Shown one piece after another: positions 41,770-50,897 of a DNA stretch of 64,000 bases. Under the pieces are notes generated by a model. That model saw only the letters and a program-made list of their open reading frames with translations. It ran no database searches and had not been told where the DNA came from. Where the stretch lies: assembly GCA_030765645.1 (NCBI GenBank), contig JAVCCE010000015.1, positions 62,001 through 126,000 on the forward strand, written 5' to 3'. Source of the DNA: Candidatus Hinthialibacter antarcticus (GTDB taxonomy: Bacteria > Hinthialibacterota > Hinthialibacteria > Hinthialibacterales > Hinthialibacteraceae). The first letter of the stretch is position 1. The number at the start of each line of letters is the position of its first letter. The position numbers and the translations under genes are program-made.

Positions 41770-43300
41770 GCTTTTTATCCTGCTTCGGCTTGGCCGATTC
41801 AATTTTTTCTAATTTCAACTCGCGAATCACCGGGCCGCTCGACGTTGGTTTTGGCGTCGGTTTCACAGACGCGGCTTTGGCTGCGGGCGTTTGTTCCATC
41901 ACAGGCTTCGACTCAATTGTTTCTTTCTTATTTGCGCTATCTTTCACTTCTATAGAACGATTGATAGCCGGTTTGGTCAGCAACAGTTTGGCGACGCGCT
42001 CCGGCTTGGCCGACTCAATGTCTTCGGGGACGTTCTGTCCGGTTGTGAGGTAAGAAATGGGCGTTTCATATTTCATCACGGTATTAAAGACGCCGCCGTA
42101 GGTGGTTGATTCATCAATTTTGGTAAAGATAAAACGGCGCGGTTCAACCACTTTAAAATGTTCGATCACGTCAATCATGTCGCTGAATTTTGACGTCGAA
42201 GACAACACCAGATGCACTTCATCCGGTTGCGCGGCTTCTTTGATGCTGGCCAGCGCGTCTAATTGAGGCGCGTTGCGTTGGCAAGCGCCCGCCGTATCGA
42301 ACAAAATCAGATGCGCATTCTTATGTTTGTTGATCGCCTGTTTGACTTCATCCGGCGAATAGGTCACTTCTAATTCCACGCCGAGAATTTCCGTATATTT
42401 TTGCAATTGCTCGACTGCCGCGAGACGGTAAAGATCAGCGGTAATGAAGACGATTTTGGGGCGCGTTTTTGCATTGGCGTTGTAGCGGTACAATGCGGAA
42501 ATTTTCGCCAGCGTAGTGGTTTTGCCCACGCCGGTTGATCCAACCAACATAATGACCTTGGGCCGTTTTGCGTCGAAATCGAGTTCCAGCGGCCCCGCGA
42601 CGGGGATGCGCTCGATCAAGCGCGACTTTAATACTGTCCAGATGTCGTCTTCTTCATCGGTGCTTTCGGCAATTTGCGCGGCGAGGGTCAACGCAAGGCT
42701 TTCATCCACCTCTTGATCGAGGAGATGGTTATAGAGTTCCCGCGTGCGAACGGGAACGGGCGGCTCGTTGCCGGAGGAGACAGGCGACAGGTTTTCGATC
42801 AAGCCCGTCAGTTTAATCAACTGGTTTTCCAGGCTGCCCAAGCGTTCTTCCAACGCGGCGGGCTCCTTTTGCTTTTCTTGTTTCGGTTGAGGATTGGCGG
42901 GCTTTTGGGGCTGTTTGGGTTTAGACGGCGCCAGCGCTTGCTTTTCTTTTTCAATTTCTTTGGCGAGCAGCAGCAGCGGGTTTTCTTCCTTCACAGGTGC
43001 GGGCGGCACTGGTGAAATCGGCTGCGGGTTTGGCATTGCGGCGTCGTCAATACGAAAATCAATTCCGCCGGAACCACGCACAGGCGCAGCAGTCGGCGAC
43101 GCGGCGGGTACTTTGTCAGAACTGAGTTTGGCGGCGTCATCAACGGCGGCCGTTACTTCAACCCCGCGTCCGCCAAACAAGCCGAACAGCCCTTTTCCCG
43201 TTTCCCGTGAATGCAAAATAATCGCATTGTGGCCCAGTTCCGCCTTGACCCGTTTCATAGCGTCGGGCATCGATTTAGCTTGAAACTTTTTCACTCGCAC
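41750..43300 (-). CDS. flhF: Flagellar SRP-like GTPase FlhF
   Basis: 516 residues. The N-terminal B-domain starts MRVKKFQAKSMPDAMKRVKA with ELGHNAIILHSRE. A Pro/Lys/Gln-rich middle (~75-155) follows, then the helical N domain and the G domain: VIMLVGSTGVGKTTTLAKIS (P-loop, ~250), VFITADLYRLAAVEQLQKYT, LILFDTAGACQRNAPQLDAL (D-T-A-G) and FIFTKIDESTTYGGVFNTVM (T-K-I-D). FlhF sets flagellar number and place with FlhG. A C-terminal ~100-residue extension rich in Ser/Lys/Pro (EQTPAAKAASVKPTPKPTSS) is unusual. The start overlaps the flhA 3' end by 26 bases. Confidence 0.95.
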   Translation of the reverse strand: MRVKKFQAKSMPDAMKRVKAELGHNAIILHSRETGKGLFGLFGGRGVEVTAAVDDAAKLSSDKVPAASPTAAPVRGSGGIDFRIDDAAMPNPQPISPVPPAPVKEENPLLLLAKEIEKEKQALAPSKPKQPQKPANPQPKQEKQKEPAALEERLGSLENQLIKLTGLIENLSPVSSGNEPPVPVRTRELYNHLLDQEVDESLALTLAAQIAESTDEEDDIWTVLKSRLIERIPVAGPLELDFDAKRPKVIMLVGSTGVGKTTTLAKISALYRYNANAKTRPKIVFITADLYRLAAVEQLQKYTEILGVELEVTYSPDEVKQAINKHKNAHLILFDTAGACQRNAPQLDALASIKEAAQPDEVHLVLSSTSKFSDMIDVIEHFKVVEPRRFIFTKIDESTTYGGVFNTVMKYETPISYLTTGQNVPEDIESAKPERVAKLLLTKPAINRSIEVKDSANKKETIESKPVMEQTPAAKAASVKPTPKPTSSGPVIRELKLEKIESAKPKQDKKHERSNS

Positions 43301-45398
43301 TTTGCAACCTCACCGTCGCGATTCGCGTGACCGCTACTTCAGGGGCCACTTCGTTATATGACAAAACAATTAAATTTGAGATACGGCGTTCGCACAGCCG
43401 CCTGAGATGCGAACGGATTTGCGGCGTCGTCAATACGACGGGATTGTACCCGGAGCTGACCGCCGCGTTGGCTTCTTGTTCGATGGCGGCGATGATGTTC
43501 TCTGCATATACGGGGTCCGTCGCCATGATGCCCGCCGCGCCGCCGCGCTGCATTCCCTCAAGGATGCGCTGTTCAATGTTGGGGTCGATTGTAACCACCG
43601 GTAGGCGGTTGCCAGTATCAACATATAGATTCGTAATAATGCGCGCCAGATTCATCCGGCAATATTCGGTGATGGTGTCGGGATTCATCTGGGCCGCTTC
43701 GGCGTAATCGGCGATCGCTTCGAAGATCAACTCCAGGTTGCGAACTGGTACGCGCTCGCGCAGCAGGTTTTGTAGAACTTTCTGAATTACGCCCACTTTG
43801 ACGCCAACGCCTTCGAGTAGTTCGTTGACCAAAACGCCGTTGCGTTCTTTGAGGTTGTCGAGCAGCTGCTGCGTTTCTTGGCGTCCCAAAATATCATAGG
43901 CGTGTTGACGAATGACTTCGGTCAAATGAGTGGCGAGCACCGAAGACGGTTCGACGATGTTGTAGTCGGCCATTTCCGCCGCGCCGCGGTCGTTTTTGTC
44001 GATCCACTTTGCGGGCGTTCCAAACGCGGGGTCGGTGGTTTTGATTCCGGGCACGTCATCTTCTTCCATGCCGGGTTTCATCGCCAATAAGCGGTCGGGG
44101 CGAATCTCTCCATCGGCGACCTTCACGCCGCGAATCAAAACGGAATATTGCCTTGGCCCCAGTTGCATGTTATCGCGAATGCGGATCGGCGGCACGATGA
44201 TGCCCAGTTCAACCGCCGTCTGACGGCGAATGACAGTGATTTGGTCGAGCAAGGTCCCGCCCTGAGAACTATCCACAATCGGAATCAGCCCAAAGCCAAT
44301 TTCGATTTCCATCGGGTCGACTTCGAGCAGCGTTTCGACTTGCTCTGGTTCGGGCGGCGTTTCTTCTTCGGCCTTGCGCTCGTCAGCTTCTTTATCGTCG
44401 GCTTCTTTTGATAGTGTGGCTTGGCCGTTCCATGCGACCAACCCTAAAATTCCTGCGATTGTGGTGAAGGGCAACACAATAGAAGGCGTGAAGAAAAAGC
44501 CAAGAGCCGCAATGAATAACAACGCGGTGGCGGCGAGATAAAGCGCCTCCGGTTTGCCGAGCATTTGTTTGCGAAGACTTTCGCCCAGCGCGTCTTGTTC
44601 GGAAGCGCGGGTAACGACCATACCAGCGGCGACAGAAGTCAATAGTGCGGGGATTTGCGTCCCAAGCCCGTCGCCAATCGTTAGCAGCGTATAAAAATAA
44701 AGGACTTGGAGAATACTCAAGCCGTCCATAAATCCGACCGCGATCCCGCCGACGATATTAATCACGGTAATAATAATTCCGGCGGTAGCGTCGCCTCGGA
44801 CGAATTTGCTTGCGCCGTCCATCGCCCCATAAAAATCCGCTTCGCGCGAGATGTCGGAGCGGCGCTGACGCGCTTCGGCTTCTGAAATCAGCCCGGCGTT
44901 GAGGTCGGCGTCAATTGCCATCTGTTTACCGGGCATCGCGTCCAAGGTGAACCGGGCGGCGACTTCAGCCACACGTCCTGAACCTTTGGTAATAACGACG
45001 AACTGGATGATGATAAGAATCAAAAATACAACCGCGCCAATGACGGGATTATTGCCCGCCACCACCGTCCCAAAAAAATCGATCACGCCGCCGGCTTTAT
45101 CGGTGCCGCTTCCGCCTGGCGTTAAAATGAGTTTGGTCGAGGCGACGTTCAGCGCCAGACGAAACACCGTGAGAATCAATAAAACGGTCGGGAACGTGGT
45201 GAATTCAAGCGGGTTCACCAAAAACAGCGCCAACATCAAAACCAACAACGAAATCGTAATATTGATTGTGATTAAAAATGACAACGCTGGCGGAGGCACA
45301 TAGCCCAACATAATGCCGAGGATCATCACGAATCCCATCGACACGAGTACGTTGGAGATGTTCTCCTTAGTAAAAGAATCTTGCCAGGTTTTTGCCAT
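43275..45398 (-). CDS. flhA: Flagellar export apparatus FlhA
   Basis: 707 residues, typical for FlhA, the main inner-membrane export gate of the flagellar type III system. Eight helices from VLVSMGFVMILGIMLGYVPP; the FHIPEP signature region includes VFRLALNVASTKLILT and ARFTLDAMPGKQMAIDADLN (conserved DADLNAG with AGLISEAEARQRR). The linker carries an acidic insert (KEADDKEADERKAEEETPPE). The C-terminal cytoplasmic domain ends with LRRLCERRISNLIVLSYNEV. It lies 11 bases after flhB. It receives chaperone-substrate complexes and couples proton flow to export. Confidence 0.97.
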   Translation of the reverse strand: MAKTWQDSFTKENISNVLVSMGFVMILGIMLGYVPPPALSFLITINITISLLVLMLALFLVNPLEFTTFPTVLLILTVFRLALNVASTKLILTPGGSGTDKAGGVIDFFGTVVAGNNPVIGAVVFLILIIIQFVVITKGSGRVAEVAARFTLDAMPGKQMAIDADLNAGLISEAEARQRRSDISREADFYGAMDGASKFVRGDATAGIIITVINIVGGIAVGFMDGLSILQVLYFYTLLTIGDGLGTQIPALLTSVAAGMVVTRASEQDALGESLRKQMLGKPEALYLAATALLFIAALGFFFTPSIVLPFTTIAGILGLVAWNGQATLSKEADDKEADERKAEEETPPEPEQVETLLEVDPMEIEIGFGLIPIVDSSQGGTLLDQITVIRRQTAVELGIIVPPIRIRDNMQLGPRQYSVLIRGVKVADGEIRPDRLLAMKPGMEEDDVPGIKTTDPAFGTPAKWIDKNDRGAAEMADYNIVEPSSVLATHLTEVIRQHAYDILGRQETQQLLDNLKERNGVLVNELLEGVGVKVGVIQKVLQNLLRERVPVRNLELIFEAIADYAEAAQMNPDTITEYCRMNLARIITNLYVDTGNRLPVVTIDPNIEQRILEGMQRGGAAGIMATDPVYAENIIAAIEQEANAAVSSGYNPVVLTTPQIRSHLRRLCERRISNLIVLSYNEVAPEVAVTRIATVRLQSASEKVSS

Positions 45399-45409
45399 TA
45401 AACTTTACG

Positions 45410-46489
45410 TTACACTCCGACGCCGGTCTTTTTCGTGAGTCGATACACATACGCCAATACTTCGGCAACGGCTTGATATAAGTCGGGCGGAATAAACTGT
45501 CCGACCTCAACTAACTTCCATAGCGATTGCGCCAACGGCTTGTTTTCGACGATTGGAACGCCATTTTCTACGGCGATTTTTCGGATGCGCCTCGCTAGGT
45601 GGTTGCGTCCTTTGGCGACGACTTGCGGCGCCGCCATGTCTCCCGTTTGATATTTCAACGCGACGGCGAATTCGGTCGGGTTGGTGACCACCACTTCCGC
45701 CTGGGGCACTTCTTCCATCATGCGCTGACGCGCCATTTCCATCTGGATCGAGCGGATGCGGCTTTTAATTTTCGGATCGCCCTGCGAATCCTTCATTTCC
45801 TGTTTAACTTCTTCTTTGGTCATTTTGAGATCATCTTTGTTTTGCCACTTCTGATAAATCCAATCGGCAATGGCCAAAATCAGCATGATGATGATGGCCC
45901 AGATCGAAACTTCTAATGCGCGCGCCGCCACGTGAGTCAGAATGTCGTTCGTGTCTTGCAGCGGTAAATTCATAAACTCCGGCATCCGGTAGCGAATGAA
46001 ATAAATCATAACCGGCGTGATAAAAAATATTTTAAAAACCGATTTTACTAATTCGATGCGGCTGCGCATGTTGAATAAATTTTTAATTCCCTTGATGGGG
46101 TCGAGTTTTTTGGGATCCGGCGCCAATTTGTTTGGGATAAACAGAAAACCGACTTGCGAGATATTGGCAATTAACGCAGCGATGACGAAGATGGCGAAAA
46201 ACGGCGCCAGTATATAAATAACACGCGCACCAGCATTGATTAACAGCGCATGGTAACTCACTTCATTGATTTCATACTCCGCCGCTAGACGGAAGTAATA
46301 TTCGATCCCTTCGCTGACGTTATAGACAAAATCGCCGCCTAAGTTATAAAACGCAACAACGCCCGCGATCAACATAATGGTGTTGTTGATCTCCGTGCTT
46401 TTTGGAATATTGCCCTCATCGCGCGCTTTCGACATGCGTCGCGAAGTTGGGGCTTCTGTTTTCTCCTGGCCGGTTTCATTCTCCGCCAT
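45410..46489 (-). CDS. flhB: Flagellar export substrate-switch protein FlhB (NPTE cleavage site)
   Basis: 359 residues. Four membrane helices in the first ~215 residues, preceded by ETGQEKTEAPTSRRMSKARD (typical FlhB/YscU N-terminus with E-K-T-E-x-P-T-x-R). The soluble domain begins MTKEEVKQEMKDSQGDPKIK and has the self-cleavage site VVVTNPTEFAVALKYQ. The motif is NPTE here, checked in the DNA (AAC CCG ACC GAA), where most FlhB/YscU proteins have NPTH. VAKGRNHLARRIRKIAVENG and VPIVENKPLAQSLWKLVEVG are intact. Cleavage between Asn and Pro switches export from rod/hook to filament subunits. It lies 27 bases from the fliR end. Confidence 0.96.
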   Translation of the reverse strand: MAENETGQEKTEAPTSRRMSKARDEGNIPKSTEINNTIMLIAGVVAFYNLGGDFVYNVSEGIEYYFRLAAEYEINEVSYHALLINAGARVIYILAPFFAIFVIAALIANISQVGFLFIPNKLAPDPKKLDPIKGIKNLFNMRSRIELVKSVFKIFFITPVMIYFIRYRMPEFMNLPLQDTNDILTHVAARALEVSIWAIIIMLILAIADWIYQKWQNKDDLKMTKEEVKQEMKDSQGDPKIKSRIRSIQMEMARQRMMEEVPQAEVVVTNPTEFAVALKYQTGDMAAPQVVAKGRNHLARRIRKIAVENGVPIVENKPLAQSLWKLVEVGQFIPPDLYQAVAEVLAYVYRLTKKTGVGV

Positions 46490-46516
46490 GCCAGGTCTCC
46501 CTTCTTAAGGCCGCCG

Positions 46517-47386
46517 CTACGGCATTGGCGCAAGCCAACTCAATGCGGCTTCCGCATACATTTTGTAACTCAGGACGTGATACTTAAAACGCAACATGCT
46601 CGTGCCCATTGAATTAAATAAGACGACCAGGCTGATGCCGATGCGAATTGCGAAACCGACGGCAAGAATGTTCAGTTGCGGCGAGACTTTCGCGATAAAC
46701 GCCTCAGCCAAACTGACCAAAAACATGGTGACCATAATCGGCGCGGCGATTTGCAGCCCGACTTTATACATCATGGTCCCCAGCGCGTGCATCCGGTCGC
46801 CGTTATGCACGCTGTCGAACAACAAGACGTTGCTAACCATTTCGCGGTAATTCATCAACGAAACGCCTTCACCGGGTTTCAGCAATTGAAAACTCGCAGC
46901 CAAATATTCGATAATATGCTCCGGCCCGCCCACGGCAAAAAAGATCATAGTCCCTAACAGGGTGTTGACCTGCGCCATCAAAAAAAGGTCCTGCCCCGTG
47001 ATAGGGTCAAACACCGACGCAGCCGAAAACCCTGCTTGTTTTCCAATAATTTCACCGGAGATAGCAATAGTTTGTATGATCATTTGTCCAATAAACCCTA
47101 AAATAAATCCGATGGACGCTTCGCCGATTAATGCAATGCCGAATTCGAGGAATCCGTTGAACACCCTGTCTACATTGGGCACAATCCACCCGGATTCGAC
47201 TTGATGAAGCCCCCACAAGGGGCCGATTAATACTATGGCAATCCAAAACGCCAGCCCGGCGCGAATGGAACCCGTAACGGTGTTGTTGCTTAAAATCGGC
47301 ATGACGAACAGCGCCACGCTTACCCGGAAGTAAACGAAAAAGAACGTCATAAAATAGGCTTCCCACGGTTGGGGCAGTAAACTCAT
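46517..47386 (-). CDS. fliR: Flagellar export apparatus FliR
   Basis: 289 residues, about six hydrophobic segments, matching FliR of the FliPQR core gate. WEAYFMTFFFVYFRVSVALF, PILSNNTVTGSIRAGLAFWI, EASIGFILGFIGQMIIQTIA, GEIIGKQAGFSAASVFDPIT and RIGISLVVLFNSMGTSMLRF are the family pattern. The start overlaps the fliQ stop by 4 bases. The family is ~260 residues, so this one is slightly long. Confidence 0.96.
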   Translation of the reverse strand: MSLLPQPWEAYFMTFFFVYFRVSVALFVMPILSNNTVTGSIRAGLAFWIAIVLIGPLWGLHQVESGWIVPNVDRVFNGFLEFGIALIGEASIGFILGFIGQMIIQTIAISGEIIGKQAGFSAASVFDPITGQDLFLMAQVNTLLGTMIFFAVGGPEHIIEYLAASFQLLKPGEGVSLMNYREMVSNVLLFDSVHNGDRMHALGTMMYKVGLQIAAPIMVTMFLVSLAEAFIAKVSPQLNILAVGFAIRIGISLVVLFNSMGTSMLRFKYHVLSYKMYAEAALSWLAPMP

Positions 47387-47661
47387 TTTACGCTCTTTGC
47401 GACGTTAGGCAGGTCAGTCAGCAACCGGTGGGTCAGGTCGAGAATGTGTTCAACCAGCCAGGGCATCAAAAAGATAATGGTCAAACCGACGACCAATAAT
47501 TTAGGAACAATCGTCAGCGTCTGTTCGTTGATTTGGGTCGCCGCCTGAAAGACGCTAATCATAACGCCCACCACCAAGCCCACTCCTAAAAGCGGAAGAC
47601 TAATGATCAGCGCGTTAAACATCATCTCGGTGCCGAGTTTAATAATTTCTTGTTCTGTCAT
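47383..47661 (-). CDS. fliQ: Flagellar export apparatus FliQ
   Basis: 92 residues with two membrane helices, the normal FliQ size. IIKLGTEMMFNALIISLPLL, GVGLVVGVMISVFQAATQIN and EQTLTIVPKLLVVGLTIIFL match the family, including the conserved Q-A-x-T-Q-I-x-E-x-T-L. It forms the outer ring of the FliPQR gate. It is 13 bases after fliP and overlaps fliR. Confidence 0.97.
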   Translation of the reverse strand: MTEQEIIKLGTEMMFNALIISLPLLGVGLVVGVMISVFQAATQINEQTLTIVPKLLVVGLTIIFLMPWLVEHILDLTHRLLTDLPNVAKSVK

Positions 47662-47674
47662 CTCTCATCAGTCC

Positions 47675-48514
47675 CTACTGCATATTTTGCACAAACGAAA
47701 TACTCAACGAACGCATCAAGATGCTCCAGCCGTCAACCAACACGAACAACAACACTTTGAATGGAAGAGAAATAAACGCGGGCGGCAACTGAAACATACC
47801 CATCGAGATCAATACCGACGCCGTCACCAGATCTAAAATCAAGAAGGGAATAAAAATCATAAAGCCCATCATGAATGCTTTTTTGATTTCGCTAATCATA
47901 AACGCCGGGATCAACACATGCGTGGGCACGTCATGCTCATCGTCGGGTTTATTCATCCCGGCAATCGACATCATGACGGCAACGTCCGACGCGCCCTTCT
48001 CGCCGATTTGCTGCCACATAAAGGTGCGCAGCGGGATAATAGCTTTGTAGATCATCACATAAAAACGCGGGATTTTGGTTTCAACCACTTCGCCAAACGG
48101 GTCGACCTCGCCGGGCAGCAGCGGCTCCATTTCTTCATTCAAATAGGGCTGGATTGCGGTGGTATAAATTTCGTCAATGACGGGAGTCATAATAAACAGC
48201 GTCAAGAACAACGTCAGCCCGATCATGATTTCATTCGAGGGCGTCTGCTGCGTTCCGATAGCGCGACGGACAAACCCCAACACAATTGAGATGCGGATAA
48301 ACGACGTGGTCATCACCAAAATACTCGGCAATAGCGAAAGCACCGTCAGCCCGAACAGCAGCTGTAATGTGGTTGACACATCATCAGGGCTCGGCCCTTC
48401 GCCGTCTAATCCCAAACTTGGCAAAATCGGTTGCTGCTGGGCATGAGATGACATCACACCGACGAGACATGCGTACGCAATGAATCCACAATAGAACCAG
48501 CGTCTCTTAACCAT
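47675..48514 (-). CDS. fliP: Flagellar export apparatus FliP
   Basis: 279 residues including a signal peptide (FYCGFIAYACLVGVMSSHAQ), as in other FliP proteins. Motifs: TLQLLFGLTVLSLLPSILVM, MTTSFIRISIVLGFVRRAIG, QQTPSNEIMIGLTLFLTLFI (Q-x-P-x-N), VLIPAFMISEIKKAFMMGFM (P-A-F-x-x-S-E), and LPPAFISLPFKVLLFVLVDGW. The loop after PVIDEIYTTAIQPYLNEEME is longer than usual (extra ~20 residues, EPLLPGEVDPFGEVVETKIP). It assembles the export gate with FliQ and FliR. It overlaps the fliO 3' end by 8 bases. Confidence 0.97.
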   Translation of the reverse strand: MVKRRWFYCGFIAYACLVGVMSSHAQQQPILPSLGLDGEGPSPDDVSTTLQLLFGLTVLSLLPSILVMTTSFIRISIVLGFVRRAIGTQQTPSNEIMIGLTLFLTLFIMTPVIDEIYTTAIQPYLNEEMEPLLPGEVDPFGEVVETKIPRFYVMIYKAIIPLRTFMWQQIGEKGASDVAVMMSIAGMNKPDDEHDVPTHVLIPAFMISEIKKAFMMGFMIFIPFLILDLVTASVLISMGMFQLPPAFISLPFKVLLFVLVDGWSILMRSLSISFVQNMQ

Positions 48515-49274
48515 TTCGACCGCCTCCGCCGCGTAACTTTTGCGACAGGCCTTGCAACATAGCCAAACTGCTTTTAACGTCCGGCGCCGCGCGGTTTTCT
48601 AACGCGCGCGTCCAGTCCGCCATGTGGTCTTTGAAAGGCGTGACGTCTTGTCCAGCGGCGCCTTGCCCGGCGGCGGCGGGTTCTTCGAAGGCGGGTTCTT
48701 CCGTTCTGGTCAGTTGGGGAATTTCTTGAGTGTTGACAGTCGATATCAGGTTGACGGTTTGGGGATTCTCGCCGATCAGAAACTGCTCATTGCCGACCCG
48801 TACGAGATGCAATTTCGACTTTGGCGAAATCGCGAGCGAGGTAATCACTTCAATACGCCCCCCGCCCAGCGTGTAGTTTTTCAATACCAGTTTTTTGGCG
48901 CCCCAGGCGATGCCCAACACTAAGGCAATCACCAAGCCAAGGCTCATCAACATTCGCCCCAACTGTTGTGACATCGACTGACCATCGGATTGTGAAACCA
49001 GGACTTGTTCGGGCGTTTCCATCGAAAGTTCTTCGCCGTCCATGATGCGTTGCACCGCAGAAAACGCCTGGCTAACGGCGGAGGTGGTAGCATTGACGGA
49101 GGCGGACGCCGCAACCGGATCGAGGATTTCGGACGTAGTGGTTTCGCCGATCGCGGGGATATCGGGCAGTGGGGATTGATTGGATTTTTCATCGGCGCAT
49201 GCGCCAGACAGCGCAAAACAGCCGATGACCATCGAGGCAAACGCCCCGAGGAGAATCGTTCGGAATCGTAACAT
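48507..49274 (-). CDS. fliO: Flagellar export assembly protein FliO
   Basis: 255 residues from the ATG at 49274; a TTG at 49289 is possible but no better supported. It begins with a signal sequence or first TM (LRFRTILLGAFASMVIGCFA), then a Ser/Thr/Ala-rich stretch and one clear helix (SLGLVIALVLGIAWGAKKLV). The short cytoplasmic beta domain follows: GGGRIEVITSLAISPKSKLH, LVRVGNEQFLIGENPQTVNL, typical of FliO. The C-terminus is variable. FliO helps FliP assemble. Identity is from motif and its place before fliP. Confidence 0.85.
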   Translation of the reverse strand: MLRFRTILLGAFASMVIGCFALSGACADEKSNQSPLPDIPAIGETTTSEILDPVAASASVNATTSAVSQAFSAVQRIMDGEELSMETPEQVLVSQSDGQSMSQQLGRMLMSLGLVIALVLGIAWGAKKLVLKNYTLGGGRIEVITSLAISPKSKLHLVRVGNEQFLIGENPQTVNLISTVNTQEIPQLTRTEEPAFEEPAAAGQGAAGQDVTPFKDHMADWTRALENRAAPDVKSSLAMLQGLSQKLRGGGGRNG

Positions 49275-49360
49275 GAATCGCGTCGCCAAACGCCGCCCGG
49301 CGTCTGGCTTTTCCTCAACCTAATAAAATATCCGCAAATTGCGGAGAAAAAAAAGTCGCT

Positions 49361-49789
49361 CTAACTCTCGGCGGCGGCGCCGACTTTATGAATCAGAATG
49401 CCGCTCTGACCGTCTGAATTTACAATCTCGCCGCGAACAATAATGCGACCATCGACCATCAGGTCGGCCTTTCGCCCCGCGCGTTCCAGCAGCGCCTGCC
49501 AGTTTTGCGGGGCCAAACGCAACATCTCGACCACTTTGCCGTCTTCATGGCGGATCAAGACTTGCGCTTCAATTGGAATGTCCAACAAACTGGACAAATT
49601 ATTGACTTGTTTCGAGCCAGCGTCTGGCATCATGGCCTGCGAGACGTTTTGTTGCCAACCATTGCGTCCGACCAAATGTTCCGTACTGGTACATTCCGCC
49701 GACCCGCGCACCGAGTGGATCTGCAGCAAAGCGCCGGGCTGCAACGACAGCAAATCAATCAGTTTCAGGTCATACGCTTCTAATGTCAC
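49361..49789 (-). CDS. Second SpoA-domain flagellar protein (FliN-like)
   Basis: 142 residues. The N-terminal half (YDLKLIDLLSLQPGALLQIH) is not assigned. The C-terminal ~75 residues follow the SpoA/FliM-FliN domain pattern: NNLSSLLDIPIEAQVLIRHE, LRLAPQNWQALLERAG and ADLMVDGRIIVRGEIVNSDG, with a final GILIHKV strand. This pattern matches the real FliY/N next door (KLAGEPVDILVNDKLFAKGE). It lies between fliY/N and fliO, so it is probably a second switch or sorting-platform component. It could also be a short YscQ-type or regulatory fragment. Confidence 0.7.
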   Translation of the reverse strand: MTLEAYDLKLIDLLSLQPGALLQIHSVRGSAECTSTEHLVGRNGWQQNVSQAMMPDAGSKQVNNLSSLLDIPIEAQVLIRHEDGKVVEMLRLAPQNWQALLERAGRKADLMVDGRIIVRGEIVNSDGQSGILIHKVGAAAES

Positions 49790-49800
49790 CGGATGCCTCG

Positions 49801-50877
49801 CTATTTCAGCGCTTCGAGTCGCTCGTCGATGGTCAAAATATCCGTGATGCGTACGCCAAAGTTTTCGTCGATGACGACCACCTCGCCTTTGGCGAAGAGT
49901 TTATCATTGACTAAAATATCGACCGGTTCTCCGGCCAATTTGTTTAATTCAATAACAGAACCGGGGCCGAGTTCTAACACATCGCGAATCTTCCGCACGG
50001 TGCGCCCCAATTCAACTTTGATTTCAAGTTGAATATCGAGTACGAGTTCCAGATTGCGTGTATCGACCGAAGGCATCTTGCCGCCGCCCCCGCCGCCAAA
50101 CATGTCCGCACCGCCGCCCATTTGCATGCCGGGCGCAAACTGCGCGGGTTGGTTCAACACTTCCGGCGCGCCGCTGGCGCCGCGCGGCATAAAGTCGTCG
50201 CCGTCCATTTGCGGGGCCGGGGCCGAACCGCCCAGCGCATTGGTCAGCGACTGAAGCAAATTACGCGGCAAGACCTGATACACCGGCCCCGTCATATCGC
50301 CTGACGTTATTTGGTATTTCAGCAAAATATGCTTGCCGCCGCCTTCGGGCAACGACCCGGCCAAATCTTCAGGCTTGGTAATGATGTCCGGCGTTTCCAC
50401 GCTAATTTCGCCGCCTACCGCCGACGCCAGTTTTGTATTGACGGCGCTATAGAGCGATTGGACGGCTTCAGACAGCGCACTTTCTTCGAGGTCGCCGAAT
50501 TCATCGCCGGCCCCGCCGCCCGTCATTTGGGCCGCGATTTTTTGCGCATTTTCAAGATTCAATATCAGGGCGCTTTTGCCCTGGATGTAGCCTTTATAAT
50601 CAATTTCAGATAAGACGATATCGTCGCCGGCCTGACTGGCGACGGAAGACGAGTCGGCTTCTGAATATTCGCTGGGCGCCAGCTCTGTATCAGAGGCGAG
50701 CAGCGTTGAAAAGACATCTTTGCCCGCGTCCGCCATTAAGTTTTGATACATCTTAATGGCGTCTTCTTCTTCGGGCGTCAGCATAGAGGGGCCCGCGTCC
50801 TCCTCAGCGGCAGGAGGCGGAGCTTCTCCACGCAAGAGAGCATCAATTTCCGCTTGTGTTAACGCTTCCGCACACAT
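49801..50877 (-). CDS. fliY: Flagellar motor switch protein FliY/FliN (CheC-like plus SpoA domain)
   Basis: 358 residues, far longer than classical FliN (~140). The N-terminal LTQAEIDALLRGEAPPPAAE carries the same EIDALL motif as FliM, the site for CheY-P or partner binding. Residues ~75-225 form a CheC-like domain (SEIDYKGYIQGKSALILNLE, with EESALSEAVQSLYSAVNTKL). A Gly/Met-rich linker follows. The C-terminal SpoA domain is canonical: LELVLDIQLEIKVELGRTVR, VLELGPGSVIELNKLAGEPV and VVIDENFGVRITDIL. This architecture is FliY-like; the CheY-P phosphatase motif is not certain here. It lies 20 bases after fliM. Confidence 0.9.
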   Translation of the reverse strand: MCAEALTQAEIDALLRGEAPPPAAEEDAGPSMLTPEEEDAIKMYQNLMADAGKDVFSTLLASDTELAPSEYSEADSSSVASQAGDDIVLSEIDYKGYIQGKSALILNLENAQKIAAQMTGGGAGDEFGDLEESALSEAVQSLYSAVNTKLASAVGGEISVETPDIITKPEDLAGSLPEGGGKHILLKYQITSGDMTGPVYQVLPRNLLQSLTNALGGSAPAPQMDGDDFMPRGASGAPEVLNQPAQFAPGMQMGGGADMFGGGGGGKMPSVDTRNLELVLDIQLEIKVELGRTVRKIRDVLELGPGSVIELNKLAGEPVDILVNDKLFAKGEVVVIDENFGVRITDILTIDERLEALK

Positions 50878-50897
50878 ACTCGACTAAACACCCCTCA

